DNA of 12,263 nt from WJMT01 sp964445575 (GTDB lineage Bacteria; Acidobacteriota; Aminicenantia; Aminicenantales; Aminicenantaceae). Location of the stretch: positions 1 to 12,263 of the forward strand of contig CAYULB010000060.1 in NCBI GenBank assembly GCA_964445575.1, read 5' to 3'. Position 1 is the stretch's first letter. Every line of letters begins with the position of its first letter. The notes under the pieces were generated by a model. That model did not search any database. It had not been told where the DNA came from and saw only the letters and a program-made list of their open reading frames with translations. A program made the position numbers and the translations under genes. Positions 1-5,599 of this stretch are shown here, in pieces.

Positions 1-20
1 TTTTTAGGGGGTCGGGCCCG

Positions 21-57
21 GCTAAACCTTTTATTTTTAGACAGTTTAGCATTTTTT
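21..57 (+). terminator. Possible weak intrinsic terminator
   Basis: A perfect 7-bp inverted repeat (GCTAAAC at 21-27, GTTTAGC at 44-50) with a 16-nt loop is followed at once by six T residues (52-57). This is the arrangement of a rho-independent terminator for a plus-strand gene ending left of the window. The stem is short and only 3/7 G+C and the loop is long, so the call is weak. Confidence 0.25.
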
Positions 58-128
58 CCACAGAATAAACACCTAAAAACAAGCTTTTTTAAGGCCAAAA
101 ATCGGCTTTATCCTCTTTGTAATCATTG

Positions 129-227
129 CTATTCTCTTCTTATTTCTTCTGGCCCATTTACTGCTTCCATAAAAAGTCTTGCATCTCGTTCAGAAAAAAT
201 AATAATAAAAACTAGATAATACCACAA
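129..227 (-). pseudogene. Possible C-terminal remnant of a small antitoxin-like protein
   Basis: A minus-strand frame opens after an in-frame stop, has a TTG at 227-225 and ends with TAG at 131-129 (32 codons). Its second half reads FSERDARLFMEAVNGPEE, an acidic helical stretch that reminds me of the C-terminal segment of DUF1778 (TacA/AtaR-type) antitoxins, where an LSERD-like turn precedes a helix and a short Pro-Glu tail. The first part is low-complexity and hydrophobic and does not fit that family. No full gene is present, and the frame begins 8 nt from the terminal repeat at 236, so insertion of a mobile element could have removed the rest. The similarity is from memory and the stretch is short; chance remains likely. 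Confidence 0.2.
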
Positions 228-235
228 TTATTTCA

Positions 236-265
236 TGAATAGTTCAGGCTAACCTGGACTATTCA
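236..265. repeat. 30-bp inverted repeat: two terminal-repeat copies facing each other
   Basis: TGAATAGTTCAGG (236-248) and CCTGGACTATTCA (253-265) are inverted copies of 13 bp with one mismatch (a G-T pair in RNA), separated by the 4-nt spacer CTAA. The left arm is identical to 494-506, and with neighbouring bases the direct match is 16 bp (235-250 equals 493-508). As RNA it would form a stable hairpin. As DNA it looks like the end of one element abutting the start of the next with a 4-bp target between them. Confidence 0.6.
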
Positions 266-288
266 CGAGTCAAGATTGCTGGAGATGC

Positions 289-368
289 GAGGCGTCAGGG
301 CATGAAGTCGTGGTCCTTCACTGCGAATGCCCTGCAACGAAGCAGATGCCGTGAGATCGGCTCGCCTC
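289..368. other. GC-rich structured core of the element (possible structured RNA)
   Basis: An outer stem GAGGCG/CGCCTC (289-294 with 363-368) encloses a perfect 8-bp stem CAGGGCAT/ATGCCCTG (296-303 with 327-334), which itself holds a short GAAG/CTTC hairpin (304-307 with 316-319). A GCCG/CGGC hairpin (348-351 with 358-361, 6-nt loop) follows. This multi-branched arrangement sits in an island much richer in G+C than its flanks. It has no tRNA signature. It could be a structured RNA, a transposase-binding end or folded single-stranded DNA. Confidence 0.3.
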
Positions 369-381
369 AAAGGTAAAAAAA

Positions 382-496
382 ATGGCGATTAAAAAAAAAT
401 TCAAATAAGAAAGATGTTCAAGACATTGTTCTTGAAAAAATCTTGTATATCGCTGAAAATAAATTAATAATGAAAACATCGACATTTTTTTTATGA
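382..496 (+). pseudogene. Short reading frame with an A9 run: slippage candidate or decayed gene end
   Basis: ATG at 382 has a good Shine-Dalgarno (AAAGG, 369-373, 8-nt spacing), but as written the frame stops after eight codons (MAIKKKFK). A run of nine A (391-399) lies inside it. Losing one A, or slipping on it, would join a protein-like frame to a TGA at 494-496, giving about 37 residues that include DVQDIVLEKILYIAENKLIM, an amphipathic helical pattern. This could be a remnant of a transposase or another gene carried in the element, a homopolymer sequencing error, or a programmed slippage site. The product family is not recognised. Confidence 0.25.
411..444. repeat. Imperfect hairpin in the AT-rich half of the element
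   Basis: AAGAT (411-415) pairs with ATCTT (440-444), and TTCAAG (417-422) pairs with CTTGAA (431-436). The helix is 5 + 6 bp with a 1/3-nt internal loop and an 8-nt apical loop. No T-tract follows, so it is not a terminator on the plus strand. It overlaps the short reading frame described at 382-496. Confidence 0.35.
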
Positions 497-531
497 ATAG
501 TTCAGGCTGATTATAATAAGAGAGAATCACC

Positions 532-2604
532 ATGAAACATTTTGTTCCGAAGCCAAGGGATTTCTTGATTGCTTTGGGCGTTGTTATCATTTTATTTGGA
601 TATTTCACCATTAGGAGCCAAGAACAACTCCCAACAAAAAAAAATGCCCGACTGGAATATGAAGCGGAAATCACTCCTGAAAAGAAAGCATGCACAGTAT
701 TAGAAGGAGAACCAGCTTATCTTTCCTTTAAACTCAAGAATACAGGAGAAAAAGCGTGGAATCATCTAGGAGAAAAAGCTTGTCTTTTCTCTTATCATTT
801 GCTGGCTGAAGCAGGCGAGGTTATTCAATTTGACAACCGCCGCTTCTCTCTACCCCTAGCAGTTGCTCCAGGACAGAGCATTGAATTTAAAGCTGCTGTT
901 CAAAGTCCTCTGACCGAAGGAACTTATATCCTAGAATTTGATCTTTTAAGAGAAGGAATTGCTTGGTTTAATGATTATGGTTCGCCCACTGCAGAAGTGG
1001 TCCTCAAGGTCAAAAAGAGAGCCTGGAAGGACAATCTCACCTGGTTTCATTCAACACTCAATGAAATCAACCTTCTCCCCAAGCTCATCCGCATTACCCT
1101 CAAAGAAAATGAAGTCAATTTCAAAGGGAAGTCTGGCCCTGTATTTGGATTTCTATCCGGCATTAATTACCCCCAAATCTGGATTAGGGATTCAAATTCC
1201 ATAATATCTGCCTCCCGCTATTTTTACAGCCCCCCATATCTTTCATCCTGGCTGGAAGAACATCTCTATCATCAAAAGGAAGACGGAGCTCTCTGTGATT
1301 GGATTGACACACAAGGAAATAAGGACAAAAACACCACCCAGACTGACCAGGAGTCCAGCGCGGTTCAGGCCGCCTACAAGGCTTATGGTCTCTTGGGAAA
1401 GGACTGGCTTCGAAAAAAATTAAGAGGAGTTCAAATCGTCGACCGCTTGGAGTGTGCCTTGGAATACGTGCTTCAAAACCGCTGGGATGAAAAACTGGGG
1501 CTTTTAATCGGCGCTCACACAGCAGACTGGGGAGATGTGGATATTGTGGACAAAGGTCAGGATGCAGTATATGTGAATCAAAAAACCGTATGGACTGCTG
1601 ACATTTATGACCAGGCCATGTTTTATAAAGCCTGCAGAGAATTGGCTGAGATGCTGGAGTCACTGGGAGAGAAAAAGAAAGCTGAAAAATGGCATAAAAT
1701 CGCTCAAAACATTCGCAGAAACACCAACCAAAACCTATGGCAGGAGGATAAAGGATTTTACAGAATTCACCTGCATCTGAGCCCATTAGAGCATGAATTT
1801 GATGAAGATGACATATTTGCTTTGGGAGGCAACACGCTGGCTGTTTTGTCTGGAATTGCCGACCCTCATAAAACTCAAAAGATTATTCAAACCGCTCTCT
1901 CCAGACAAAACCAGTACACCATCTCAACCATAAGCGGATCTCTTCTTCCTCCCTATCCTGAAAACACATTCCAGCATCCTCTCATGGATCAGCCCTATGA
2001 ATATCAAAACGGCGGACAGTGGGATTGGTTCGGCGCTCAGCTTATCTTCGCTATGTTTGAAAACGGCTTCAGTCAAGAAGCTCAGACCAAACTTCTCGAA
2101 GTCATTGCAAAAAACATGAAAAACAGGGGATTTTTTGAATGGGATACCAGAGAAGGAAGCGGCATGGGAAGTGCCCTGTTCTGTGGAAGTGCCGGCTCTC
2201 TGGCTCAAGCTGTTGTGGAAGGCTATTACGGCATCAAACTGAGAAACAATTCCTTTTCTTTAGAGCCCAAGCTGGCAAAAGAATCCGGACAAATTTATGT
2301 GTACCTGCCAACCCAGGATGAATTTGTGGAATATGATTATCAGTATGATGCCAAAGATTTTCAAATCACACTCAAATACAACAGCAGCTTCAAACAAAAC
2401 GGAACCGTAAAAATCCTTATTCCCCTACACAGAGGAGACAAAGCCATTCCCCCCAAGAAACAAGATATAATCGTGAGCATCGACAACCAAAATATTGACT
2501 TTGACCTTATCACAGTAAATTCAGATGTTTTTGTTGAGTTTCATACAGACTTTCAGGACCACACAGCCGTAGTCACCCTCCTAAAAGCCATCAAACTTAA
2601 ATAA
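532..2604 (+). CDS. Membrane-anchored protein with Ig-like and six-hairpin glycosidase-like domains
   Basis: The product (690 aa) is probably an inner-membrane-anchored, periplasm-facing glycan hydrolase. One hydrophobic helix (about residues 11-27) acts as anchor or uncleaved signal. Residues about 40-162 form a beta-sandwich like the NBR1-type Ig-like domains of bacterial surface enzymes, with a KNTGEKAWN turn and a GTYILEFDLLREGIAWF strand pair. Residues about 165-570 look like an (alpha/alpha)6 barrel of the GH15/GH63/GH78 type: WIRDS (217-221), CDWIDT (255-260), TDQESS (271-276), HTADWGDVD (329-337) and YEYQNGGQWDWFG (489-501). D220, E274, D332, D335 and E490 are candidate acid/base residues. 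A C-terminal beta domain (570-690) resembles caps of these hydrolases. ATG 532 is preceded by AAGAGAG (518-524). It stands alone on its strand beside O-antigen genes, so trimming or turnover of that glycan is plausible; GH family and substrate are unknown. Confidence 0.85.
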   Translation: MKHFVPKPRDFLIALGVVIILFGYFTIRSQEQLPTKKNARLEYEAEITPEKKACTVLEGEPAYLSFKLKNTGEKAWNHLGEKACLFSYHLLAEAGEVIQFDNRRFSLPLAVAPGQSIEFKAAVQSPLTEGTYILEFDLLREGIAWFNDYGSPTAEVVLKVKKRAWKDNLTWFHSTLNEINLLPKLIRITLKENEVNFKGKSGPVFGFLSGINYPQIWIRDSNSIISASRYFYSPPYLSSWLEEHLYHQKEDGALCDWIDTQGNKDKNTTQTDQESSAVQAAYKAYGLLGKDWLRKKLRGVQIVDRLECALEYVLQNRWDEKLGLLIGAHTADWGDVDIVDKGQDAVYVNQKTVWTADIYDQAMFYKACRELAEMLESLGEKKKAEKWHKIAQNIRRNTNQNLWQEDKGFYRIHLHLSPLEHEFDEDDIFALGGNTLAVLSGIADPHKTQKIIQTALSRQNQYTISTISGSLLPPYPENTFQHPLMDQPYEYQNGGQWDWFGAQLIFAMFENGFSQEAQTKLLEVIAKNMKNRGFFEWDTREGSGMGSALFCGSAGSLAQAVVEGYYGIKLRNNSFSLEPKLAKESGQIYVYLPTQDEFVEYDYQYDAKDFQITLKYNSSFKQNGTVKILIPLHRGDKAIPPKKQDIIVSIDNQNIDFDLITVNSDVFVEFHTDFQDHTAVVTLLKAIKLK

Positions 2605-2633
2605 AAAAACAAAAAAACGCCCCAAAAAACCGC

Positions 2634-2661
2634 CCCGTGTTACGGGTTCACTTATTTTTTC
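2634..2661 (+). terminator. Candidate terminator of the glycosidase-like gene
   Basis: CCCGT (2634-2638) and ACGGG (2642-2646) form a 5-bp, mostly G+C stem with a 3-nt loop, 30 nt after the stop codon. A T-rich stretch including TTTTTT begins about 8 nt later. The stem is short and the T-tract displaced, so efficiency is uncertain. Confidence 0.4.
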
Positions 2662-2778
2662 TCTTAATTCCTTAGAAGTCTAATTTTAGCCCAAAAATCA
2701 ATTTTCTAAGAGCAGTATCAGGCCTTTATCTTGGCTTAACTTATTGATATTAAATAAATTAGAATGATATATTTTGGA

Positions 2779-2849
2779 GCAACCCCTTAGGGGGGCTTAG
2801 ATTTTGGTCAGACCCCTTAGGGTGCCGTGCTTAGGGTGGTTGCTTAGGG
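2779..2849. repeat. CTTAGGG motif cluster inside a large inverted repeat
   Basis: CTTAGGG occurs four times (2786-2792, 2816-2822, 2830-2836, 2843-2849), with a degenerate CTTAGA at 2796-2801; spacings are 30, 14 and 13 nt. GCAACC (2779-2784) and GGTTGC (2838-2843) form a 6-bp closing stem that can extend with CC/GG across a bulge, and the first motif lies in the near-palindrome CCCCTTAGGGG (2783-2793). The cluster sits between convergent genes, where a bidirectional terminator or protein-binding array is plausible. There is no clear T-tract on either side. The rest of the intergenic region (2605-2885) is AT-rich and shows nothing else besides the hairpin at 2634. Confidence 0.45.
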
Positions 2850-2885
2850 TAGTTAATTAGGCAGGGGGATAGCGTTGCGGCAGCA

Positions 2886-5147
2886 CTAGGGAGCCCTTTG
2901 AGAAGAAATGGCTACGGCAACTCCCAGCTCCCTCGGATCAGGGGTTCCTATCTCTTTCCAGGGACTCCAGGTCCGGGAGACCTCAATAAGCAAAATCTTC
3001 TCCCTCCCCACTTCTTCTGAAACCCGGAATTCAAACTGCTTCCATTCCTTACTCCTAAGAGTAAGCTCCCCCAAAAGCTTTTTTTCTTTAAAAAAGCCCT
3101 CCACTAGAAACAGCTTCACAAGAACCGGATTTTCATAAATATCCGGATGCGAAGCATGCAGAGTTATCGATAAAACCGGTTCATCAATGCGGATAGTCCT
3201 GCCGCTTATTTTTTTGGTCCAATGAAAAACCCGACCGTCTGGCGTTTTTTCTTCTTCATAAAAACCAAAATTCTGTTGAATATCAAATTTTTCCATCCGA
3301 TGACTCAAGGAAAGAGAATGGGTAGAATTCCACAGATGAACTGCACCCCATAAAACTACCAGCCCCATCCCTGCCCCTATCAAACATTTAAAACCAAGAA
3401 AACCTTTCAGGCTTCTCAAACCTTGCTTATTCCAAAAATCACTCTGCTCCTTCCGCACCTCTTCATCTCCATCCGCCCCAACCACTCCATCATCCCCATC
3501 CTTCCCCTTCCATTTCCCCCATTTCCCCAAGGAAAAAACACCTGCCATCACCATCCAAAAAACATATTTCACCTCAAAGCTCCCAATATAGGAGTGAAAT
3601 AGAATATTGGGGATATACGCTGCCCCGGCTGCTGCCAGGCCTGCCATTAAAAACGATGCCCCTGAATTGCCCCTAAAACTTGACTTATCCCTAAAACTCG
3701 ATCGCTTACTTTCTCTTCCCACTTTTATCAATCCCACAACAACAGCTCCAAAAATCCACAATGATAAAATCAAACCCACTCCCCCCATTTCAGCCCAAAC
3801 ATGCAAAAAATAATTTTCTGCTGAGTCAATCCTGCGAAACTGCTCCAACTGGTTTTCATGCTTTTTTTTATCCAGGGAATAATAATTAGGAAGTTCTATG
3901 ATATAAGCTCCTACTCCCACTCCTGTAACTGGATAAAGCGATGCCATATGCACAGCTTCCTTCCATAAAAAATACCTTTCAGGCGAAACACTGATCAAGC
4001 TTCCCCGGGTCTTGATAACATCTTGTACGATTTGCACTCTTTGGAAAAGCCGCGAATCTTTAAGCCAGAAAAAAGCTCCCAGGCATCCCCCCAGAAAAAC
4101 CACTACGCTCCCCAGCACCAAGGCTTTTTTTAAACCATCCCATTTCACTTTCCTGGATTTTAGCCACCTCCACAAAACCAAGCCTCCAAACACTCCCATC
4201 CCTAATAAAAATCCCAGCAGCGAGCTTCTGTTTCCAATATGAGGATACAAAAAAAGGCTCCCTGCTAAAACCAATCCCGGAATAATTTTTTTCCACCCCT
4301 TGATTACAAAAACCATGCTCAAAATCAAAGGAAACACCACCACCAAATACGTAGCAAACGCGTTGGGATCTTTAAACGTTGAGTTAAACTGGCCCATTCC
4401 TTCCCAGAAACCAGTGCTGCCAAAACTCAGGTCCACAAATCCCTGATAATAACCCAAGGCCAGTGAAACAAAAAAACCTGCCATCACCACCAAAACCATC
4501 TTTCTTATAAAATCCCAGCTCCGGACAGAGGCCACAGCCACCAAAATCCCAAAAAAAGTAATACCAGTGAGATAATTCAGGGCCTGGAATAAAGTGCTCA
4601 TAACCGCTCCCCCAGCTGACACACCCGCCACATTAGTGTTCCATTCATAGACCGCCCCTGACAAAAAGGGATAGAAATTCATATACCGTTCCGCAGTGAT
4701 AACTCCAGAGACAACCACCAGCATGGAAAACAATATCAGAGGCACGGCAACCGGACAGTGAAAGCCGGAACAGAAATTTCTGGCACTTCCAACTCCCTCA
4801 CCCCTCTGAAAACCCTTAACCGCTTTATGAACAAGCCAGCCCAGAAAGAAAAACATAAACAAGACCAGAGCTGTGGGAGCATGAGGGATGTGCTCGTCGA
4901 TCCCGAAAAAATAAGGAAGACTATTGATCAAAGGAAACGCAAAAACAAAAAAAAGGATTCCGTACTCAATATTCCATAGAGTCAAGAAAAAAACCAAAAA
5001 AAGAACCGGCATCAGCACTAATTGAAAAGATTTTACAAACGGAACATACTGAAAATAAAAAAAATAGATAAAAATACCCATCAACAAGCTGCAGACAATA
5101 AAAACCGCGCGTGAGCTCCAAATTTTATTATTCATTGACTCTTGCAT
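2886..5147 (-). CDS. O-antigen ligase/polymerase family membrane protein with C-terminal beta domain
   Basis: A polytopic inner-membrane protein of the O-antigen ligase (Wzy_C/WaaL) superfamily, which polymerises or transfers undecaprenyl-linked glycans at the periplasmic face. I chose ATG 5147 because AAGGAAGAGG (5160-5151) lies just upstream, giving 753 aa; a TTG at 5198 would add 17 basic residues and also has an AGGAAGG upstream. About a dozen hydrophobic segments are visible. Family-like stretches are HIGNRSSLLGFLLG (about residues 303-316), RYFLWKEAVHMASLYPVTGVGVGAY (about 391-415, at the start of the large periplasmic loop) and DSAENYFLHVWAEMGGVGL (about 441-459). After the last helix (about 585-605) comes a roughly 145-residue beta-rich soluble domain, probably periplasmic and possibly carbohydrate-binding. 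Two low-complexity loops (SSFR repeats; a Gly/Lys/Asp-rich stretch) look like recent expansions. Ligase versus polymerase cannot be decided from sequence. Confidence 0.88.
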   Translation of the reverse strand: MQESMNNKIWSSRAVFIVCSLLMGIFIYFFYFQYVPFVKSFQLVLMPVLFLVFFLTLWNIEYGILFFVFAFPLINSLPYFFGIDEHIPHAPTALVLFMFFFLGWLVHKAVKGFQRGEGVGSARNFCSGFHCPVAVPLILFSMLVVVSGVITAERYMNFYPFLSGAVYEWNTNVAGVSAGGAVMSTLFQALNYLTGITFFGILVAVASVRSWDFIRKMVLVVMAGFFVSLALGYYQGFVDLSFGSTGFWEGMGQFNSTFKDPNAFATYLVVVFPLILSMVFVIKGWKKIIPGLVLAGSLFLYPHIGNRSSLLGFLLGMGVFGGLVLWRWLKSRKVKWDGLKKALVLGSVVVFLGGCLGAFFWLKDSRLFQRVQIVQDVIKTRGSLISVSPERYFLWKEAVHMASLYPVTGVGVGAYIIELPNYYSLDKKKHENQLEQFRRIDSAENYFLHVWAEMGGVGLILSLWIFGAVVVGLIKVGRESKRSSFRDKSSFRGNSGASFLMAGLAAAGAAYIPNILFHSYIGSFEVKYVFWMVMAGVFSLGKWGKWKGKDGDDGVVGADGDEEVRKEQSDFWNKQGLRSLKGFLGFKCLIGAGMGLVVLWGAVHLWNSTHSLSLSHRMEKFDIQQNFGFYEEEKTPDGRVFHWTKKISGRTIRIDEPVLSITLHASHPDIYENPVLVKLFLVEGFFKEKKLLGELTLRSKEWKQFEFRVSEEVGREKILLIEVSRTWSPWKEIGTPDPRELGVAVAISSQRAP
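3459..3533 (-). repeat. Low-complexity Gly/Lys/Asp-rich loop in the O-antigen ligase gene
   Basis: The coding strand is strongly purine-rich here and encodes GKWGKWKGKDGDDGVVGADGDEE, a compositionally simple hydrophilic stretch between the penultimate and last membrane helices. It has no counterpart in the core family motifs I know and is probably a flexible cytoplasmic loop. Confidence 0.5.
3671..3706. repeat. Two imperfect 18-bp tandem units inside the O-antigen ligase gene
   Basis: CCCTAAAACTTGACTTAT (3671-3688) is followed directly by CCCTAAAACTCGATCGCT (3689-3706). On the coding strand they encode the repeated SSFR-x-x pattern (SSFRDKSSFRGNS). The period is a multiple of three, so unit gain or loss keeps the frame. 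The segment falls in a predicted hydrophilic loop. Confidence 0.6.
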
Positions 5148-5411
5148 CAGCCTCTTCCTTAACTTAGTCTTTTTATTAGGCCTCTTATTGTCCCTCAATC
5201 CCCTGACCCTTCCTAAATCAAATGTAAAACCTTAAATTTTCCCTTCATTTTAACTCAAGGCCAAAGTCTCTGTCCATGTTTTAATAACTCAAACGACTCA
5301 ACTATCATAAGGTATAAATTCAGAATCATTGAAATTATAAACTGTATGTGTTAAACATTAAAATCTGAACAAGCAGAGAGAGAGATATATATATATAAAG
5401 AAAGAGGGGGA

Positions 5412-5443
5412 AAAGAGAGAGAAAAAGAAAAAAGAAAGAGAGA
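5412..5443. repeat. 32-nt sequence repeated exactly on the other side of the gap (left copy)
   Basis: These 32 nt of A/G are identical to 5544-5575, directly after the run of N. Two contig ends that share their terminal 32 nt are most simply overlapping ends the assembler failed to merge. The identical copies are therefore probably one sequence, although a genuine expanded repeat cannot be excluded. Confidence 0.75.
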
Positions 5444-5543
5444 NNNNNNNNNNNNNNNNNNNNNNNNNNNNNNNNNNNNNNNNNNNNNNNNNNNNNNNNN
5501 NNNNNNNNNNNNNNNNNNNNNNNNNNNNNNNNNNNNNNNNNNN
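5444..5543. other. Assembly gap of 100 N, probably artefactual
   Basis: Exactly 100 N, a placeholder length. Both edges carry the same 32-nt homopurine sequence, so the true distance may be minus 32 nt and the upstream region of the sugar transferase gene 132 nt shorter than written. Confidence 0.9.
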
Positions 5544-5575
5544 AAAGAGAGAGAAAAAGAAAAAAGAAAGAGAGA
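5544..5575. repeat. 32-nt gap-flanking repeat (right copy)
   Basis: Identical to 5412-5443. The purine run continues to 5584 and leads into the ribosome-binding site AAAGGAAAG (5586-5594) of the gene starting at 5600. Confidence 0.75.
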
Positions 5576-5599
5576 AAGGAAGAACAAAGGAAAGACCTG

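Larger units (their letters stand above)
253..506. mobile_element. MITE-like or solo-end element with 13-bp terminal inverted repeats
   Basis: The left end CCTGGACTATTCA (253-265) and the right end, which reads CCTGAACTATTCA on the minus strand (506-494), match at 12 of 13 positions. The flanking tetranucleotides are CTAA (249-252) and CTGA (507-510), a near-perfect 4-bp candidate target duplication. The ends and the 4-bp spacing resemble IS1380-family ends as I remember them; that family link is inference. At about 254 bp the element is too short for a transposase, so it would be non-autonomous or an internally deleted copy. Its left half (253-368) is GC-rich and rich in hairpins; its right half is very AT-rich. 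It ends 25 bp before the start codon of the downstream glycosidase-like gene. Confidence 0.5.
5148..5599. other. Divergent intergenic region with homopurine tract and gap
   Basis: This stretch separates the minus-strand ligase gene from the plus-strand sugar transferase gene and should carry both promoters. A minus-strand TATAAT (5339-5334) and a plus-strand TTGAAA (5329-5334) are present, but neither has a good partner hexamer, so I do not call a promoter. From 5375 on come (GA)n, (TA)n (about 5384-5396) and then an uninterrupted purine run into the gap. Positions 5199-5370 are AT-rich with no gene or hairpin that I can support. Confidence 0.5.

Noticed and set aside
77..172. Hydrophobic plus-strand frame (IGFILFVIIAILFLFLLAH) resembling a small membrane protein
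   Set aside because: It has no ATG, GTG or TTG start between the preceding stop at 74-76 and the hydrophobic stretch. It lies opposite a minus-strand frame that looks more protein-like, and T-rich DNA gives such frames by chance.
1..219. Plus-strand frame open from the window edge to a stop at about 217-219
   Set aside because: About 72 codons of irregular composition with no recognisable motif, overlapping the hairpin and low-complexity DNA. It is probably chance.
289..368. Cloverleaf-like folding suggesting a tRNA
   Set aside because: It lacks a TTCGA-type T-loop, a seven-base acceptor stem and a plausible anticodon arm, so it was kept only as a structured domain.
511..517. TATAAT at 512-517 as a -10 box for the glycosidase-like gene
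   Set aside because: It lies 14 nt before the start codon and no -35 hexamer is found at 16-18 nt upstream, so a promoter call is not supported.
318..695. Minus-strand frame of 125 codons across the element and the start of the glycosidase-like gene
   Set aside because: It crosses the element's terminal repeat and a clear gene on the opposite strand, and shows no family motifs; a shadow frame.
1184..1786. Long minus-strand frame of 200 codons within the glycosidase-like gene
   Set aside because: Cys/Pro/Arg-rich antisense of a well-supported coding region, no domain signature.
2786..2849. Telomere-like TTAGGG repeats
   Set aside because: Spacing is irregular, copies are few, and the surrounding genes are bacterial in type; not a telomere array.
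2786..2849. CRISPR-like array
   Set aside because: Repeat units are only 7 nt and spacers 6-23 nt, with no leader or cas genes.
5329..5357. TTGAAA (5329-5334) as a -35 box for the sugar transferase gene
   Set aside because: The hexamer 17 nt downstream (TAAACA) matches the -10 consensus at only three positions.
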